Notes: a model not told the origin generated them from the sequence alone. Shown: positions 43,407-53,060, numbered from the stretch's first letter. The stretch is DNA of 55,855 nt from an uncultured Holdemania sp. (GCA_947037125.1 CAMQTJ010000007.1:1-55855); one strand, 5' to 3'. Program-made: numbers and translations.

Positions 43407-46053
43407 GCTTTCCCCTTTTTCTTTTGATTATTAATAAAATAAATATTACTAATATTAAGAATACAATAATCGAAGCAACTATTTTAATTACAATCGTATA
43501 ATCAAAACCATTATTTTCTATACTTATATTACCAATAACATCATCACTGATATAAACATTATTACTTTCATAAGCAAAGATACCATAATCAGTAAAACTA
43601 TTAGCTTTAAAACTGATAGTATTTTCACCTTGTTGACTACTATATTTAATAATATCACCATCATCTATACCGTAAACCACATATTTTAAATTAGGATCCA
43701 AGTTATCAACTTTTACACTTACCACAAAATGATTAAAACTATTATTAATAAAGCTATTTCTTAGTAATTCCAAATTAAAATATTCAACTTCCTTTAGATT
43801 GTTGTAATTAATTAAACCTTCAAATAATTGTTTATTAGAATCGTCAATTTCATTTTTATTAATAAATAATGTATCTTTAAATATTACTTTATCAATTGCC
43901 CTTTTATAATCAACACTAAAATTAATTCCAGAAATTGATATTGATTCATCATTCATAATAGTTGAAAAATTACTTCCAAAGGCATTTTGATAAATTTTAT
44001 CCATTTTAATAATTGTATCAATTTTAAGATATGGTGAAAAATTATCCATGATTGTCTGTTTTAAAGTTAATAATTCATTTAATGCTTCATCATCAAATTC
44101 TAACACATTCTCATAAGTTAAAAGTATATTTTCAATATCATCACTCATTTGATTACGTAAAGTATCTAAATCATCAGAAATATTTATATCAAATGAATCA
44201 CTAATACCTTGATATTGTACCGATCCTTGATAATCATTTGCAACACTAATATCAAAATTAGATATCATTGAAGTATTAATTGGTAATTTATGTTTTGATT
44301 CATCTTCTAATGTAAATTCTAAATACATATTACTTAAATCAAACTTTTCATTAATTTCTAAAATAATATTATCCATATTAATTAATTTATAATCAACAAC
44401 TTTTAAATAACTTGCACTATACCCAATATCGCTTTTAATCCATTTATCAAAGACAAAACCTTGTTTTATTGGTATTTCACAAATAGCATCATCACTATTT
44501 TGATTTAAATGTTTAATTGTTTCATTATTTTTAAAACTACCATCTAATGCATCATAAGTAATATTTTGATAATTGATAATATTACCATTATTAATTAGAT
44601 TATCAATTTGCGAAAGCTTTATATAACCAATATTTTTAGTAATATCATAGTTTAATTCTTCACTAAAGTTAGTATCCAATTGCACTTTTATTACATCACC
44701 AATTTGCTCTAAGATAATATAAGACATGTTTGGCTGCTGATAAGTATATAATAATTCTTCAAGTATTACATCACTATAAACATCAACTAATTGTGATGTA
44801 ATTGCGAAAGAATAAAAATCTTTATCTTTCAAACCATTTTTTTCATCAAAGCGAAAATAAAATGCTGCCGCCTTTATTGACCAATAAGGATCTGAGGCAT
44901 AGCTTACATTCATTCCACTTCCCTTATCACCTAAAAATGATCCATGATACATATATTTATCTTGGTTGCTATAACTATTAGATATGTAGTTTTTAGCATG
45001 AGATGCAATACTAGAACTTACATCAAGATATCGCTTAGCATTTTTTTCAACATCACTATCATAAGCAGCATGACCAAATAAATTATTGCGATTATAACTT
45101 AAAGCACTTTTTCCATAAGCTGTTTCATTCATCGATATAACAAGCATCAACATTGCATTTGCACCATATTCATTTTGATACACCATAAAATCATTTAACT
45201 TATTGTAATATTGTGACATATTATAATAATCATTAACTGAATTTTTATCTTGATCACTATATTTATTGATACTTTTATCTATTTTTAAATAATCATAAAA
45301 ATAACTTTCTAAATCAATAGTTGTATAATTAGTATAACTACGATTAGGTAAATATAAATAATAGTTAAAATAACAATCATCACTATTAACAGCATTATCA
45401 TGAGTTTCATTTCTTAAATCATCAATCAATAAGTAATAATCATCATAAAAATAATGATTGTCATAGCTATAATATTTTATATCTTCATCAAAATAGTCAT
45501 AATTATTAAAATCAATTCTTATATTATTAGATCCTGTAGCTGTATATATTTTATGATATAAATATTCATCTTCAATATAAAAATATGATAATAAATCATT
45601 ACCATCATTTTTATATTCAACAATTTCAACATCACCTAAATTTGCATAACCATTAGCCCCTGCCAATAAAAAATTAACGCGACTTTTATCAGTAGTTTCA
45701 ATATAAGCAGCATCTAATCCATAACATGCATTAGTATACCCTGCACTTTTAGTATCAGAATTATAATAATCTATATTTACTGTGCAATCATCACTTTTAA
45801 AATTCCCAATACCATACTCAATTTTAAAAATATCATCATTTAATTTAATTCCTAAGTTTAAATATTTTTCTGTATTATCATCATAAAATTCATTAGCTTG
45901 TTTTAATGAATTAAAACTTGTAATGTATTTGTCTTCACTAAAATCATAAATCTGATAATCACTATCTTTGGCACGTACACTTATAAAAGCACCCCCAAAA
46001 GATGTAAATAACATAAAAATCATTAAAAATGACAACGATATTTTTTTAAGCAT
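43366..46053 (-). CDS. Large surface glucosaminidase (GH73-like) with C-terminal membrane anchor
   Basis: The 895-residue protein has a signal peptide (about 1-27), an Asn/Asp/Tyr-rich region, a glucosaminidase-like catalytic part (about 300-430: MLVISMNETAYGKSALSYN with the likely catalytic Glu, NNLFGHAAYD, DPYWSIKAAAFYFRF), an Ig-like region (about 560-640, ISVANDYQGSVQYQGISDSF-type), and a C-terminal helix (about 855-880) with a basic tail. It should hydrolyse peptidoglycan while fixed to the membrane. I chose the ATG at 46053, 6 nt after GGGGG; an in-frame upstream start would add an implausible hydrophobic stretch. Confidence 0.85.
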   Translation of the reverse strand: MLKKISLSFLMIFMLFTSFGGAFISVRAKDSDYQIYDFSEDKYITSFNSLKQANEFYDDNTEKYLNLGIKLNDDIFKIEYGIGNFKSDDCTVNIDYYNSDTKSAGYTNACYGLDAAYIETTDKSRVNFLLAGANGYANLGDVEIVEYKNDGNDLLSYFYIEDEYLYHKIYTATGSNNIRIDFNNYDYFDEDIKYYSYDNHYFYDDYYLLIDDLRNETHDNAVNSDDCYFNYYLYLPNRSYTNYTTIDLESYFYDYLKIDKSINKYSDQDKNSVNDYYNMSQYYNKLNDFMVYQNEYGANAMLMLVISMNETAYGKSALSYNRNNLFGHAAYDSDVEKNAKRYLDVSSSIASHAKNYISNSYSNQDKYMYHGSFLGDKGSGMNVSYASDPYWSIKAAAFYFRFDEKNGLKDKDFYSFAITSQLVDVYSDVILEELLYTYQQPNMSYIILEQIGDVIKVQLDTNFSEELNYDITKNIGYIKLSQIDNLINNGNIINYQNITYDALDGSFKNNETIKHLNQNSDDAICEIPIKQGFVFDKWIKSDIGYSASYLKVVDYKLINMDNIILEINEKFDLSNMYLEFTLEDESKHKLPINTSMISNFDISVANDYQGSVQYQGISDSFDINISDDLDTLRNQMSDDIENILLTYENVLEFDDEALNELLTLKQTIMDNFSPYLKIDTIIKMDKIYQNAFGSNFSTIMNDESISISGINFSVDYKRAIDKVIFKDTLFINKNEIDDSNKQLFEGLINYNNLKEVEYFNLELLRNSFINNSFNHFVVSVKVDNLDPNLKYVVYGIDDGDIIKYSSQQGENTISFKANSFTDYGIFAYESNNVYISDDVIGNISIENNGFDYTIVIKIVASIIVFLILVIFILLIIKRKRGKHASNKNRNRKHKV

Positions 46054-46100
46054 ATTAATCCCCCATAATTGAATTATCAATAATACAGTTACTTTATACC

Positions 46101-46190
46101 TTAAATACTTAAAAGCATTGCAATCAAACCACCTAAAGATGTAAATAATAAAAATAAAACTAATAACCAAATAACTATTTTCCTACCCAT
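46101..46190 (-). CDS. 29-residue membrane miniprotein (Prli42/DUF4044-like)
   Basis: A frame of 29 codons begins MGRKIVIWLLVLFLLF and ends in LIAMLLSI: a basic start and one full membrane helix. GGAG lies 7 nt before the ATG. It resembles the conserved single-helix miniproteins of Bacillota (Prli42 and DUF4044), which have the same size and layout; Prli42 anchors the stressosome in Listeria. The assignment is by length and pattern only. It lies 1 nt after the murE stop and is likely in that operon. Confidence 0.65.
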   Translation of the reverse strand: MGRKIVIWLLVLFLLFTSLGGLIAMLLSI

Positions 46191-46191
46191 T

Positions 46192-47670
46192 TTAATTCTC
46201 CTTTTTTTTACTTCCAACAAAATCACTTACAATTTGAAAATCTGAATTTATTTCTACAAATTTGCCACAAACTTTTTGGTAAACTTCTTCACCTTTTCCA
46301 GCAACAATTAATATTTGTTTTCCATCAATTTGATTTAATTGATCCAATATTGCTTTTTCTCGATCTATTTCAATTATAACTTTTTGTTTATTTGCTGTAT
46401 ATTCTAACATTTCAATACAAATTAAAGATGGATCTTCAAATCCTGGATCTTCAGTTGTATAAATAATTTTATCAGCATATTCACTACATAATGTCGCAAT
46501 ATCACTGCGTCTTTGAAATGCTTTATCACCAGGTGCACCTGTTATTACAGTAATTTTATAATCACTATAATCAAAATTAAAAGATTCAAATAATTGCTTA
46601 AAACTTAAATTATTGTGAGCATAGTCAACAACAATTAAACTTTCATTTAATTTAAAAGAATTCATACGACCTTGAATTGTTAAATGTTTAATTCCCTGTT
46701 TAATACTGTCTTCATCAACATTAATTTGCTTAGCACAAATAATAGAACACATTGCATTCACAATATTAAAACGTCCTTCATTATTAATTGCATAATCATT
46801 ACATCCATCAGGACCTATAACATTAAATTTATATCCTAATTCTAACTTAGTAATATTCGTACAATAATAATCACAACTATCATTGTGACCAAAGACAATT
46901 ACTTTATCAGCATAATTTTTAGCGGTTTGGTAAATAATATCAAAATCTTTGCTATCTTGGTAAATAATTGCTGTCTTACAATTTTTCATTAATTGTAATT
47001 TACAATTAAAATAATCATCATAATCCCTATGTTCAAAAGCACCAATATGATCCAAATCAATATTTAAAAAGACTCCAATATCAAAACGAATACCATAAAC
47101 ACGATTAAGTTTATAAGCTTGACTAGAAACTTCCATTGTTAAATAATTAATATCATTATTTACACACATTTCAAAACGAGAATACAGTTCATTAGCTTCA
47201 GGTGTCGTTAAATGAGCTACTTGCATTTCATCACCTGTATACATTTCAACCGTTGATAAAATACCTGTTTTACTATTTTCATACTTATCTAAAATACTTT
47301 TTAAAAAATATGATGTACTTGTTTTACCTTTAGTTCCTGTAATCGCTGTTGTAAATAATTGTTTATGCGGATAATCATAATAATAAGCATATACTACTGC
47401 CATTGCAATACGTGAATCACTTACAATAATACATTGTATATCAACTTGTAAATCAACCTCGCTTATGTAAGCAATAGCTCCACCATCAATAGCATCTAAT
47501 AGGTATTGCTTCTTAAAATTAAAACCTTTACATATAAACAATGTATCACTTAATATTTCTTGCGAATTAATTGATACATTCTTAATAACTAAGTCACTTT
47601 CAACTTCTTTAACAAGTAAATTATGCATTTTTAATAAATTTATAATTTCACTAATTCTTATATTTTTCAT
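46192..47670 (-). CDS. murE: MurE-type UDP-MurNAc-tripeptide synthetase, likely L-Lys type
   Basis: The 492-residue Mur ligase has the ATP loop ITGTKGKTSTS, the substrate segment LTTPEANELY, HRDYDDYFNCK with the carbamylated Lys region, and VVDYAHNN. It adds the third amino acid to the peptidoglycan stem peptide. The specificity loop, DNPR in meso-DAP enzymes, reads EDPGFEDP here, so DAP is unlikely; Lys or another amino acid is more probable. I chose the ATG at 47670, 6 nt after GAGG. The miniprotein and the surface glucosaminidase follow. Confidence 0.9.
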   Translation of the reverse strand: MKNIRISEIINLLKMHNLLVKEVESDLVIKNVSINSQEILSDTLFICKGFNFKKQYLLDAIDGGAIAYISEVDLQVDIQCIIVSDSRIAMAVVYAYYYDYPHKQLFTTAITGTKGKTSTSYFLKSILDKYENSKTGILSTVEMYTGDEMQVAHLTTPEANELYSRFEMCVNNDINYLTMEVSSQAYKLNRVYGIRFDIGVFLNIDLDHIGAFEHRDYDDYFNCKLQLMKNCKTAIIYQDSKDFDIIYQTAKNYADKVIVFGHNDSCDYYCTNITKLELGYKFNVIGPDGCNDYAINNEGRFNIVNAMCSIICAKQINVDEDSIKQGIKHLTIQGRMNSFKLNESLIVVDYAHNNLSFKQLFESFNFDYSDYKITVITGAPGDKAFQRRSDIATLCSEYADKIIYTTEDPGFEDPSLICIEMLEYTANKQKVIIEIDREKAILDQLNQIDGKQILIVAGKGEEVYQKVCGKFVEINSDFQIVSDFVGSKKKEN

Positions 47671-47697
47671 AATATACCTCATTTCTTAATTAAGCAT

Positions 47698-47758
47698 AAC
47701 AAAAAAACTTAATTATTACAAATAATTTTAATTCTCATTATTTGTAATTTTTAAGTTT
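47698..47758 (-). terminator. Long hairpin terminator inside the end of the arginase gene
   Basis: Arms at 47705-47725 and 47738-47758 pair over 19 of 21 positions. On the minus strand seven T follow. The 5' arm encodes the last ten codons of arginase. Confidence 0.85.
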
Positions 47759-48636
47759 TCTAATATCATCTGTATAATATCTAATACAATTTTAAGATTA
47801 TTTTGATCCTTATCAAGGATAGGACTATATTCAACTATATCCATTGAAACAATATTTAATTCTGTTATTAATCGCTTTAATATATACTTAACATCTCTAA
47901 CACTCATTCCAGCAGTTTCGCAAGTTCCCGTTGCATAAAAAACATCACAATCAATAACATCTACATCAAAACTTAAATGTACTTTTTTATCACGATTATT
48001 TTTAATCAATGTATCTAATTGAGCAATAAGACTTGTTTGCTTAATGATTGCATCACTATATAAATTAACGTTATTAAGTGCAATATTTATATATTCACCC
48101 TCATCAATACTTCTAGCACCAAATATGTGGACATCGTCCCCTTTGATTTTTTTACCTGTATAATAAACATCATTAATATTACTTGCACATATCCCAAGAC
48201 TTGCCGCAATAGGCATTCCATGAACATTTTTTGAATCCGATGTTTTTTCCGTATTGATATCAGTATGAGCATCCACCCATATTAATGAATGTTGATTTGG
48301 ATATTGTTTTGTAAAGGCTGCAATACTTCCCATCGCTAAAGAATGATCACCACCAATAATTATTGGAAAATTATTATTTTCATAACTATTAGTAATATTT
48401 TGTGCTAATAAATTACATGTATCAATTATTTCATTTTTATATTTACAACCATCAATAATTAAATTATTTTGATCATAAATATCAACTTGTTTAATATTTT
48501 CATTTAAAACATATTCATATTTACACTTATCTAATAATTCAATTAATCCATTTGCTTTTAGATATTCATAACATTTCGCAGTACCCCAATTTTGACAACC
48601 ATAATTAAGTGGTACATTTATAATTTCTAATTTCAT
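47728..48636 (-). CDS. rocF: Arginase
   Basis: The 302-residue ureohydrolase has the manganese motifs GGDHS (His), WVDAHTDIN, and SFDVDVIDCD, plus HGMPIAASLG, which is typical of arginase rather than agmatinase. It cleaves arginine to ornithine and urea. GGTG lies before the ATG. It stands alone, upstream of murE. Agmatinase or formimidoylglutamase activity is less likely. Confidence 0.9.
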   Translation of the reverse strand: MKLEIINVPLNYGCQNWGTAKCYEYLKANGLIELLDKCKYEYVLNENIKQVDIYDQNNLIIDGCKYKNEIIDTCNLLAQNITNSYENNNFPIIIGGDHSLAMGSIAAFTKQYPNQHSLIWVDAHTDINTEKTSDSKNVHGMPIAASLGICASNINDVYYTGKKIKGDDVHIFGARSIDEGEYINIALNNVNLYSDAIIKQTSLIAQLDTLIKNNRDKKVHLSFDVDVIDCDVFYATGTCETAGMSVRDVKYILKRLITELNIVSMDIVEYSPILDKDQNNLKIVLDIIQMILENLKITNNEN

Positions 48637-48866
48637 ATGTCTTCACCATCCACCTATTAATCTATCACAGTTTAACTATAAATACAATTCTAACATCATT
48701 TATTATTCAGGCATAATTTACTAATTTTTTCTTTTAATTTTATATTCCAAACTACTTTAAATCTTTTACTAAAAATTATTTAAATAAATAAAAATATTAT
48801 TATATACATCTCATAATAAAATAATTATATACTATTAAAATGAAACATATAAATGATACATATACT
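48637..48866. other. AT-rich intergenic stretch, no gene seen
   Basis: Together with the operator that follows, 48637-48956 is a 320-nt stretch without a coding region. The left part probably holds the arginase promoter; I could not choose between several A/T-rich candidates. Confidence 0.4.
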
Positions 48867-48934
48867 ACACTTAATCCCAAATTTAGTACACTTAAGCTCA
48901 TTTGATTGCGCAGTATTTTTTACTATGCTACAAT
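48867..48934 (+). promoter_or_regulatory. Candidate LytTR operator and promoter of the lipoprotein gene
   Basis: Direct repeats ACACTTAATCCC (48867-48878) and ACACTTAAGCTC (48888-48899) start 21 bp apart. The -35 (TTGCGC, 48906-48911, poor) begins 18 bp after the second repeat start, and the -10 (TACAAT, 48929-48934) follows after 17 bp. Half-site sequences, 21-bp period and 18-bp distance are the same as at 19603-19670. The weak -35 fits an activator-dependent promoter. The SD lies about 15 nt further on. Confidence 0.75.
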
Positions 48935-48956
48935 TAAAATATTAAAAGGAGTTTTT

Positions 48957-49421
48957 ATGAAGAAAATAATTATAGTTTTATTTGTTTTAATGCTATGTAA
49001 TGGATGTTCTATACAAAATAATGATAATTCACCCAAAAATTCTATTGTTCCAACAATTATTCCAAGCATTGATGATATTATCCCTAACGAAGATTTTATG
49101 AATGGTGATTTTTCTACAATTGCTGGTGATTATATTAATGTAAATAACGAGGTAATCACAATTGATGATGAAGGATTACAAGCTAATGAATTAGTTAATG
49201 ATACAGATATTAATTTTTATAAAGGTATTTACCAAATGGGTGTTAGAGATCAATATAACCAAGGATATTCACTGACTATATACCCTGTTGGAATTGAAAT
49301 ACAAAATTTTTATGTCACAGGCGATGAAATAGTTTTTTATGATACTGATATAACCAAAGTACGTATTTCTCATGGTCAAGCTGACCCTATGTCTATTGAA
49401 GAAATTTACACGAAAAAATAA
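48957..49421 (+). CDS. Small lipoprotein, possible DUF6287 family
   Basis: The 154-residue protein has a lipoprotein signal (lipobox LCNGC, Cys17), a Pro/Ser/Thr-rich linker, and one domain starting NGDFSTIAGDYINVNNEVIT and ending with DITKVRISHGQADPMSIEEI. The DFSSIAG-type start is like DUF6287 lipoproteins of Streptococcus and Lactobacillus. Function is unknown. It is the only gene after the LytTR-type promoter and faces the ABC operon 49506-51816. The ATG at 48957 has AAAGGAG 7 nt upstream. Confidence 0.8.
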   Translation: MKKIIIVLFVLMLCNGCSIQNNDNSPKNSIVPTIIPSIDDIIPNEDFMNGDFSTIAGDYINVNNEVITIDDEGLQANELVNDTDINFYKGIYQMGVRDQYNQGYSLTIYPVGIEIQNFYVTGDEIVFYDTDITKVRISHGQADPMSIEEIYTKK

Positions 49422-49444
49422 GAGATTAATTCTCTTATTTTTAA
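49416..49444. terminator. Terminator of the lipoprotein gene
   Basis: Perfect 10-bp stem (AAATAAGAGA/TCTCTTATTT) with a T-rich tail. It includes the stop codon; A/T runs on both sides let it work for the convergent ABC operon as well. Confidence 0.8.
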
Positions 49445-49505
49445 TATGCATTATAAGAACATGTTTCATTAGTAAATTTGTAATTCATATTTTGATTTTT
49501 TATTA

Positions 49506-50183
49506 TTACATTATTTTTATATCAACTATTTTTCCATCGTGAAATTTTATGATTTTTTTACATTGTCTTGCAATAGATTCTTCATGAGTTACCAAGATAA
49601 TTGTTGTCCCATTATCATTAATTTGCTTTAGTATATCAATTATATTTTGAGAGTTTTCACTATCAAGTGCCCCTGTTGGTTCATCCGCAAAAATTACCTT
49701 AGGATTATTTATTAAAGCTCTAGCAATTGCGACTCTTTGTTTTTGTCCACCTGATAATTGATATGGCAATGCTTTTGTTTTACTATCAATTTTGAGTATT
49801 GATAGTTTTTCTATTGCGATATTTTTATATTTTCTTTTATTTTTTTTAATTGGAAGTAAAACATTATTTAACACGTTTAGTGTATTTATTAAACCAAAGT
49901 TTTGCATTACATACCCTAAAGATAAATTTCTGTAATCAGATAATTGTTTGTCATTCCAATTCAAAATATTTTCATTATCAAGTAATACTTGTCCATCTGT
50001 TGCAGGAATTAGGCCTGCAAGTATATTTAAAAAGGTTGTCTTTCCTGAACCCGACAATCCTGTAATTGCAATAAAATCACCTTCAAATATTTCTAAATCA
50101 ACCGATTTTAATGCAGTAACACAGTTTTGATCTTTTCCAAATATTTTTGTTAGGTTATTTACTTTATATAATAATTTAGACAT
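49506..50183 (-). CDS. ABC transporter ATPase, MacB/LolD-type
   Basis: The 225-residue ATPase has Walker A (GLSGSGKTT), Q-loop (YVMQNFGLI), signature (LSGGQKQRVA), Walker B (VIFADEPTGALD) and the H-loop (ILVTHEE). I chose the ATG at 50183, with GGAGG in the end of the permease gene before it; the two genes overlap by eight bases. It works with the two-halved permease upstream. It is similar but not near-identical to the ATPase at 22781. Confidence 0.95.
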   Translation of the reverse strand: MSKLLYKVNNLTKIFGKDQNCVTALKSVDLEIFEGDFIAITGLSGSGKTTFLNILAGLIPATDGQVLLDNENILNWNDKQLSDYRNLSLGYVMQNFGLINTLNVLNNVLLPIKKNKRKYKNIAIEKLSILKIDSKTKALPYQLSGGQKQRVAIARALINNPKVIFADEPTGALDSENSQNIIDILKQINDNGTTIILVTHEESIARQCKKIIKFHDGKIVDIKIM

Positions 50184-51816
50184 TTTCTCCTCCAATTATT
50201 TCTACGACTTTTATGTCTTTGATGAACTTGATTGAATTATATGAAATCACACCCAACACTATTAAAACAATTATAATAACAATTATTGTAACTAGCATTG
50301 ATAATCTTAAAGTGTAATAGGTTATTATCATAGCTATTAGAAATGATGATATAAGTATCATTATTATTGAACTAAGATATTTAGCACTAATATATTTATT
50401 TGTATAACCAACAACTTTCATAATTGAAAATTCTGTTTCCCTACTATTAATATCAACATAAGTAACAAATACTAATCCCATTAGACTGAAGACAAGATTA
50501 ATGAATCCTGCCATAAAATAGGCTGATAACATATCCATTTTACTATCATAATTATTTTGTTGAATATCTTTAATAGACTCATAAGTATATTTTAGATTAG
50601 GTTGGTCTATATAATCATTGATATCCTGCATTATTTCAGCACTTGTGTCGTAAAAGAAAAGATTGTGTAAAAAATTAGTATTACCATAATATAGTTCTCT
50701 TGAAATAAATTGATTATTAAACAATGCGAAATTTTCACTTTCTGAAGTATGTTCTCCATTATCAATTGGACCTAAAACTTTCATAATTTCATCATCTTTT
50801 AATACTTTAGCAACAACATAATCAAATTCACCATTTTCGATAATATCACCAACTTGATATGTGCCATAAAAACCACCATTTAAAACAATTGGCACATAAT
50901 TTGAATCTAAATACGGCTCAAACATTTTCATATCGATATTATTTAATTCCCATGCTTTTTCACTTAGATGGACTACACTTCCAATATCTTTATTTCTAAT
51001 TCCACTTGGATAATAAACAATCATATTATCAAAATAATTTTTGTATATATTTTCAATTTTCCCTAGTAAATTTGTATGATATTTTTCAGGATTTTTACTG
51101 ATTTCATAAAATTGTTCACCAGTATTATCATCTCTTAATAGCCAAGCATTTTCTAGTTCAGCATAATTTTTATACGGTGATATTTCTTGATTTACATCAA
51201 AAAACATAGTTATTCCAACAAAAACAAGTATTAAAGACGTTGAAAATTGCAGTACTACAATCATTTTTTTTGCATATTTAAAGCCAAAAACTTTACCATT
51301 TTTATATTTATTCATACAATACACTAAAATACTGATTATTAATATGCTTAATAGAATAAATATGCTTATAAAAGCTATCAATATTGGTATTATTATAGGT
51401 TTATCTTGATAATACAAAATAGGAATACATGTTAAACAAGCAGCACTAATTGATATTAAAAATTCAGATATAAACTTAAGATAATAATCTTTAATGACAT
51501 CTGTATATGTATAACCTACGATTCTTTTGATTTTTATTTCTTCTCTTGTAGAAAACACCAAAAATTCCGCAATATAAAATAAATTAGATAATATTGATAT
51601 TAATACAATACCAAAGATAAAAATCATTGTATTATTATCTTTAATTAGATATAAAAAATCAGTTAATAGCGATGGCTCCATTTTAACCAACGATGAACGT
51701 TGTGTTATATTTTCATTTATAATTATTAGAAATTGATTATAAAGAAAAGAAGTACTAAATATTGCATATATTGATAGTGCATAATAATATAACTTTAACC
51801 ATATTTTATTTTTCAT
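50176..51816 (-). CDS. Large two-halved FtsX-type ABC permease (bacteriocin-associated type)
   Basis: The 546-residue protein has an N-terminal helix, a first FtsX block (about 60-170), a helix near 190-207, an extracellular domain (about 210-425), and a second FtsX block (about 430-535, with RETEFSIMKVVGYTNKYISAKYL). Both blocks carry the cytoplasmic loop typical of FtsX (TREEIKIKRIVGYTYTDVIKDYY). This layout is like the DUF1430 bacteriocin-associated permeases and BceB. A role in peptide resistance or export is inferred. The SD GGAGGGG precedes the ATG. Confidence 0.85.
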   Translation of the reverse strand: MKNKIWLKLYYYALSIYAIFSTSFLYNQFLIIINENITQRSSLVKMEPSLLTDFLYLIKDNNTMIFIFGIVLISILSNLFYIAEFLVFSTREEIKIKRIVGYTYTDVIKDYYLKFISEFLISISAACLTCIPILYYQDKPIIIPILIAFISIFILLSILIISILVYCMNKYKNGKVFGFKYAKKMIVVLQFSTSLILVFVGITMFFDVNQEISPYKNYAELENAWLLRDDNTGEQFYEISKNPEKYHTNLLGKIENIYKNYFDNMIVYYPSGIRNKDIGSVVHLSEKAWELNNIDMKMFEPYLDSNYVPIVLNGGFYGTYQVGDIIENGEFDYVVAKVLKDDEIMKVLGPIDNGEHTSESENFALFNNQFISRELYYGNTNFLHNLFFYDTSAEIMQDINDYIDQPNLKYTYESIKDIQQNNYDSKMDMLSAYFMAGFINLVFSLMGLVFVTYVDINSRETEFSIMKVVGYTNKYISAKYLSSIIMILISSFLIAMIITYYTLRLSMLVTIIVIIIVLIVLGVISYNSIKFIKDIKVVEIIGGENV

Positions 51817-52004
51817 CTAAACCCCTCCATAATTCATTATCAAAATATTATAGTTATTATAATTTTTGATATTTAAACAATAAACCAACTATTCTATAAG
51901 TTAAACAACTAAATACTATTATACCTTTCCTTTAATTTTTTTCATTATTAATTTATAGACATGAATATTATTTATATCTTAATTATATATAAATCATGTT
52001 ATAA
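51817..52004. other. AT-rich promoter-proximal stretch, no gene seen
   Basis: Part of the 466-nt gap 51817-52282. Apart from the shared 52-nt element (52005-52056) and the terminator at 52142-52170 I see nothing coding here. A -10 (TATAAT on the minus strand near 51984-51989) may start the ABC operon. Confidence 0.4.
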
Positions 52005-52056
52005 CAACCATAACTTAACCTTACAAAATAGATTACAATCTTACAAACTTGTAAGA
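52005..52056 (-). promoter_or_regulatory. 52-nt element shared by two ABC operon promoters (copy 2)
   Basis: Gap-free match to 25643-25694 (37 of 52 positions). In this copy there is also a clean dyad, CTTACAA-AC-TTGTAAG at 52040-52055. The element lies 188 nt upstream of the permease start, further than in copy 1 (66 nt), with the promoter between. Confidence 0.6.
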
Positions 52057-52141
52057 CTACGTTATTATTTTAATAAGCTTATGATAATTTAAATATTGAT
52101 TTCTTGATTTAATATAATACTAATAATTTATTTACATAATA

Positions 52142-52170
52142 ATAAAAACAATACCGATAATTTGGTATTG
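52142..52170 (-). terminator. Terminator of the DUF554 gene
   Basis: On the minus strand CAATACC/GGTATTG with an 8-nt loop and TTTTTATT. It lies 113 nt past the stop at 52283. Confidence 0.8.
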
Positions 52171-52282
52171 TATATTTAATATTGTTGTACTATTTTTATA
52201 GTTAGTTAATAAATAAAATATTGTATACTTAGCTAATTAAGTTTGAAAAGTATAAATATATTATATCAATTATGAATTTATT

Positions 52283-52960
52283 CTAAAACAAATAAGCTAA
52301 TAAAGTTGTTAAAACAATTGACACTACAAGCGCTGGTAACATATTTAATGTTTTAAACTTCTTGATATTTAAAATATTAAAACCTGAAGTTAAGATTAAA
52401 AATCCACCTACAATTGATAATTCACACATTGCACTAACACTTAATAAAGGAGCTAGAAAACCTGCAAGTAAATATATAGATCCTTGCGTACAAAATAAAA
52501 TTACTGCTGCAACAATAATTATTGGCCCAGAAACTGCTGCAAAGGCAATTGATGATACAAAATCAAGACTTGCATTAGTAAATAACAAAGTATAATTATT
52601 ATTTAATGCTGCTTCAATTGGTCCTAATATTGCAAGTGTACCAATACAAAAAAGTAAAACTGCATTTACTAAAGGATCTATTGAATTTTTTTCTGTTTTA
52701 TTACTTAAACGCTTAACCTTTTCATCAATATCAAAATACGTCCCTATAAGACTCCCTACAGCTAAGGAAATAATGAATAGCACATGATACTCACTATTAT
52801 TCATATTAGTCACTATTGAATTAATACCTATCCCCATTGCACACAAACCTAAAACATCAAATACTGCTTTTTCATATTTTTCACACATAAAATTCTTGAT
52901 GCAACATCCTATAATTGTACCTATAATAATTGCTGTCACATTCACAATTGTACCTAACAT
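52283..52960 (-). CDS. DUF554 family membrane protein (YdfK-like)
   Basis: The 225-residue protein has about six to seven membrane helices and the family features: a Gly-rich N-terminus (GTIVNVTAIIIGTIIGC), CAMGIGI, SLAVGSLIGTYFDIDE, and the C-terminal GGFLILTSGFNILNIKKFKTLNMLPALV. It is a possible transporter, of unknown substrate. The SD (AAGGGGTGA) is good. It is divergent from the flavin reductase gene. Confidence 0.93.
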   Translation of the reverse strand: MLGTIVNVTAIIIGTIIGCCIKNFMCEKYEKAVFDVLGLCAMGIGINSIVTNMNNSEYHVLFIISLAVGSLIGTYFDIDEKVKRLSNKTEKNSIDPLVNAVLLFCIGTLAILGPIEAALNNNYTLLFTNASLDFVSSIAFAAVSGPIIIVAAVILFCTQGSIYLLAGFLAPLLSVSAMCELSIVGGFLILTSGFNILNIKKFKTLNMLPALVVSIVLTTLLAYLF

Positions 52961-53060
52961 CTAATCACCCCTTGCTATTATAACATCTGTTTGATAAATA
53001 TTAATATATTTATTAGATTGTTGTTTAAATGGCGTAAGTTAATTTATTATTAATATGATA

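Noticed and set aside
43366-46170. Upstream start of the glucosaminidase at 46170
   Set aside because: The added 39 residues contain the miniprotein frame on the same strand, and the ATG at 46053 has a strong SD and a clean signal peptide.
52142-52170. Possible attenuator for the ABC operon
   Set aside because: The hairpin is upstream of the ABC promoter region and oriented as a terminator for the DUF554 gene.
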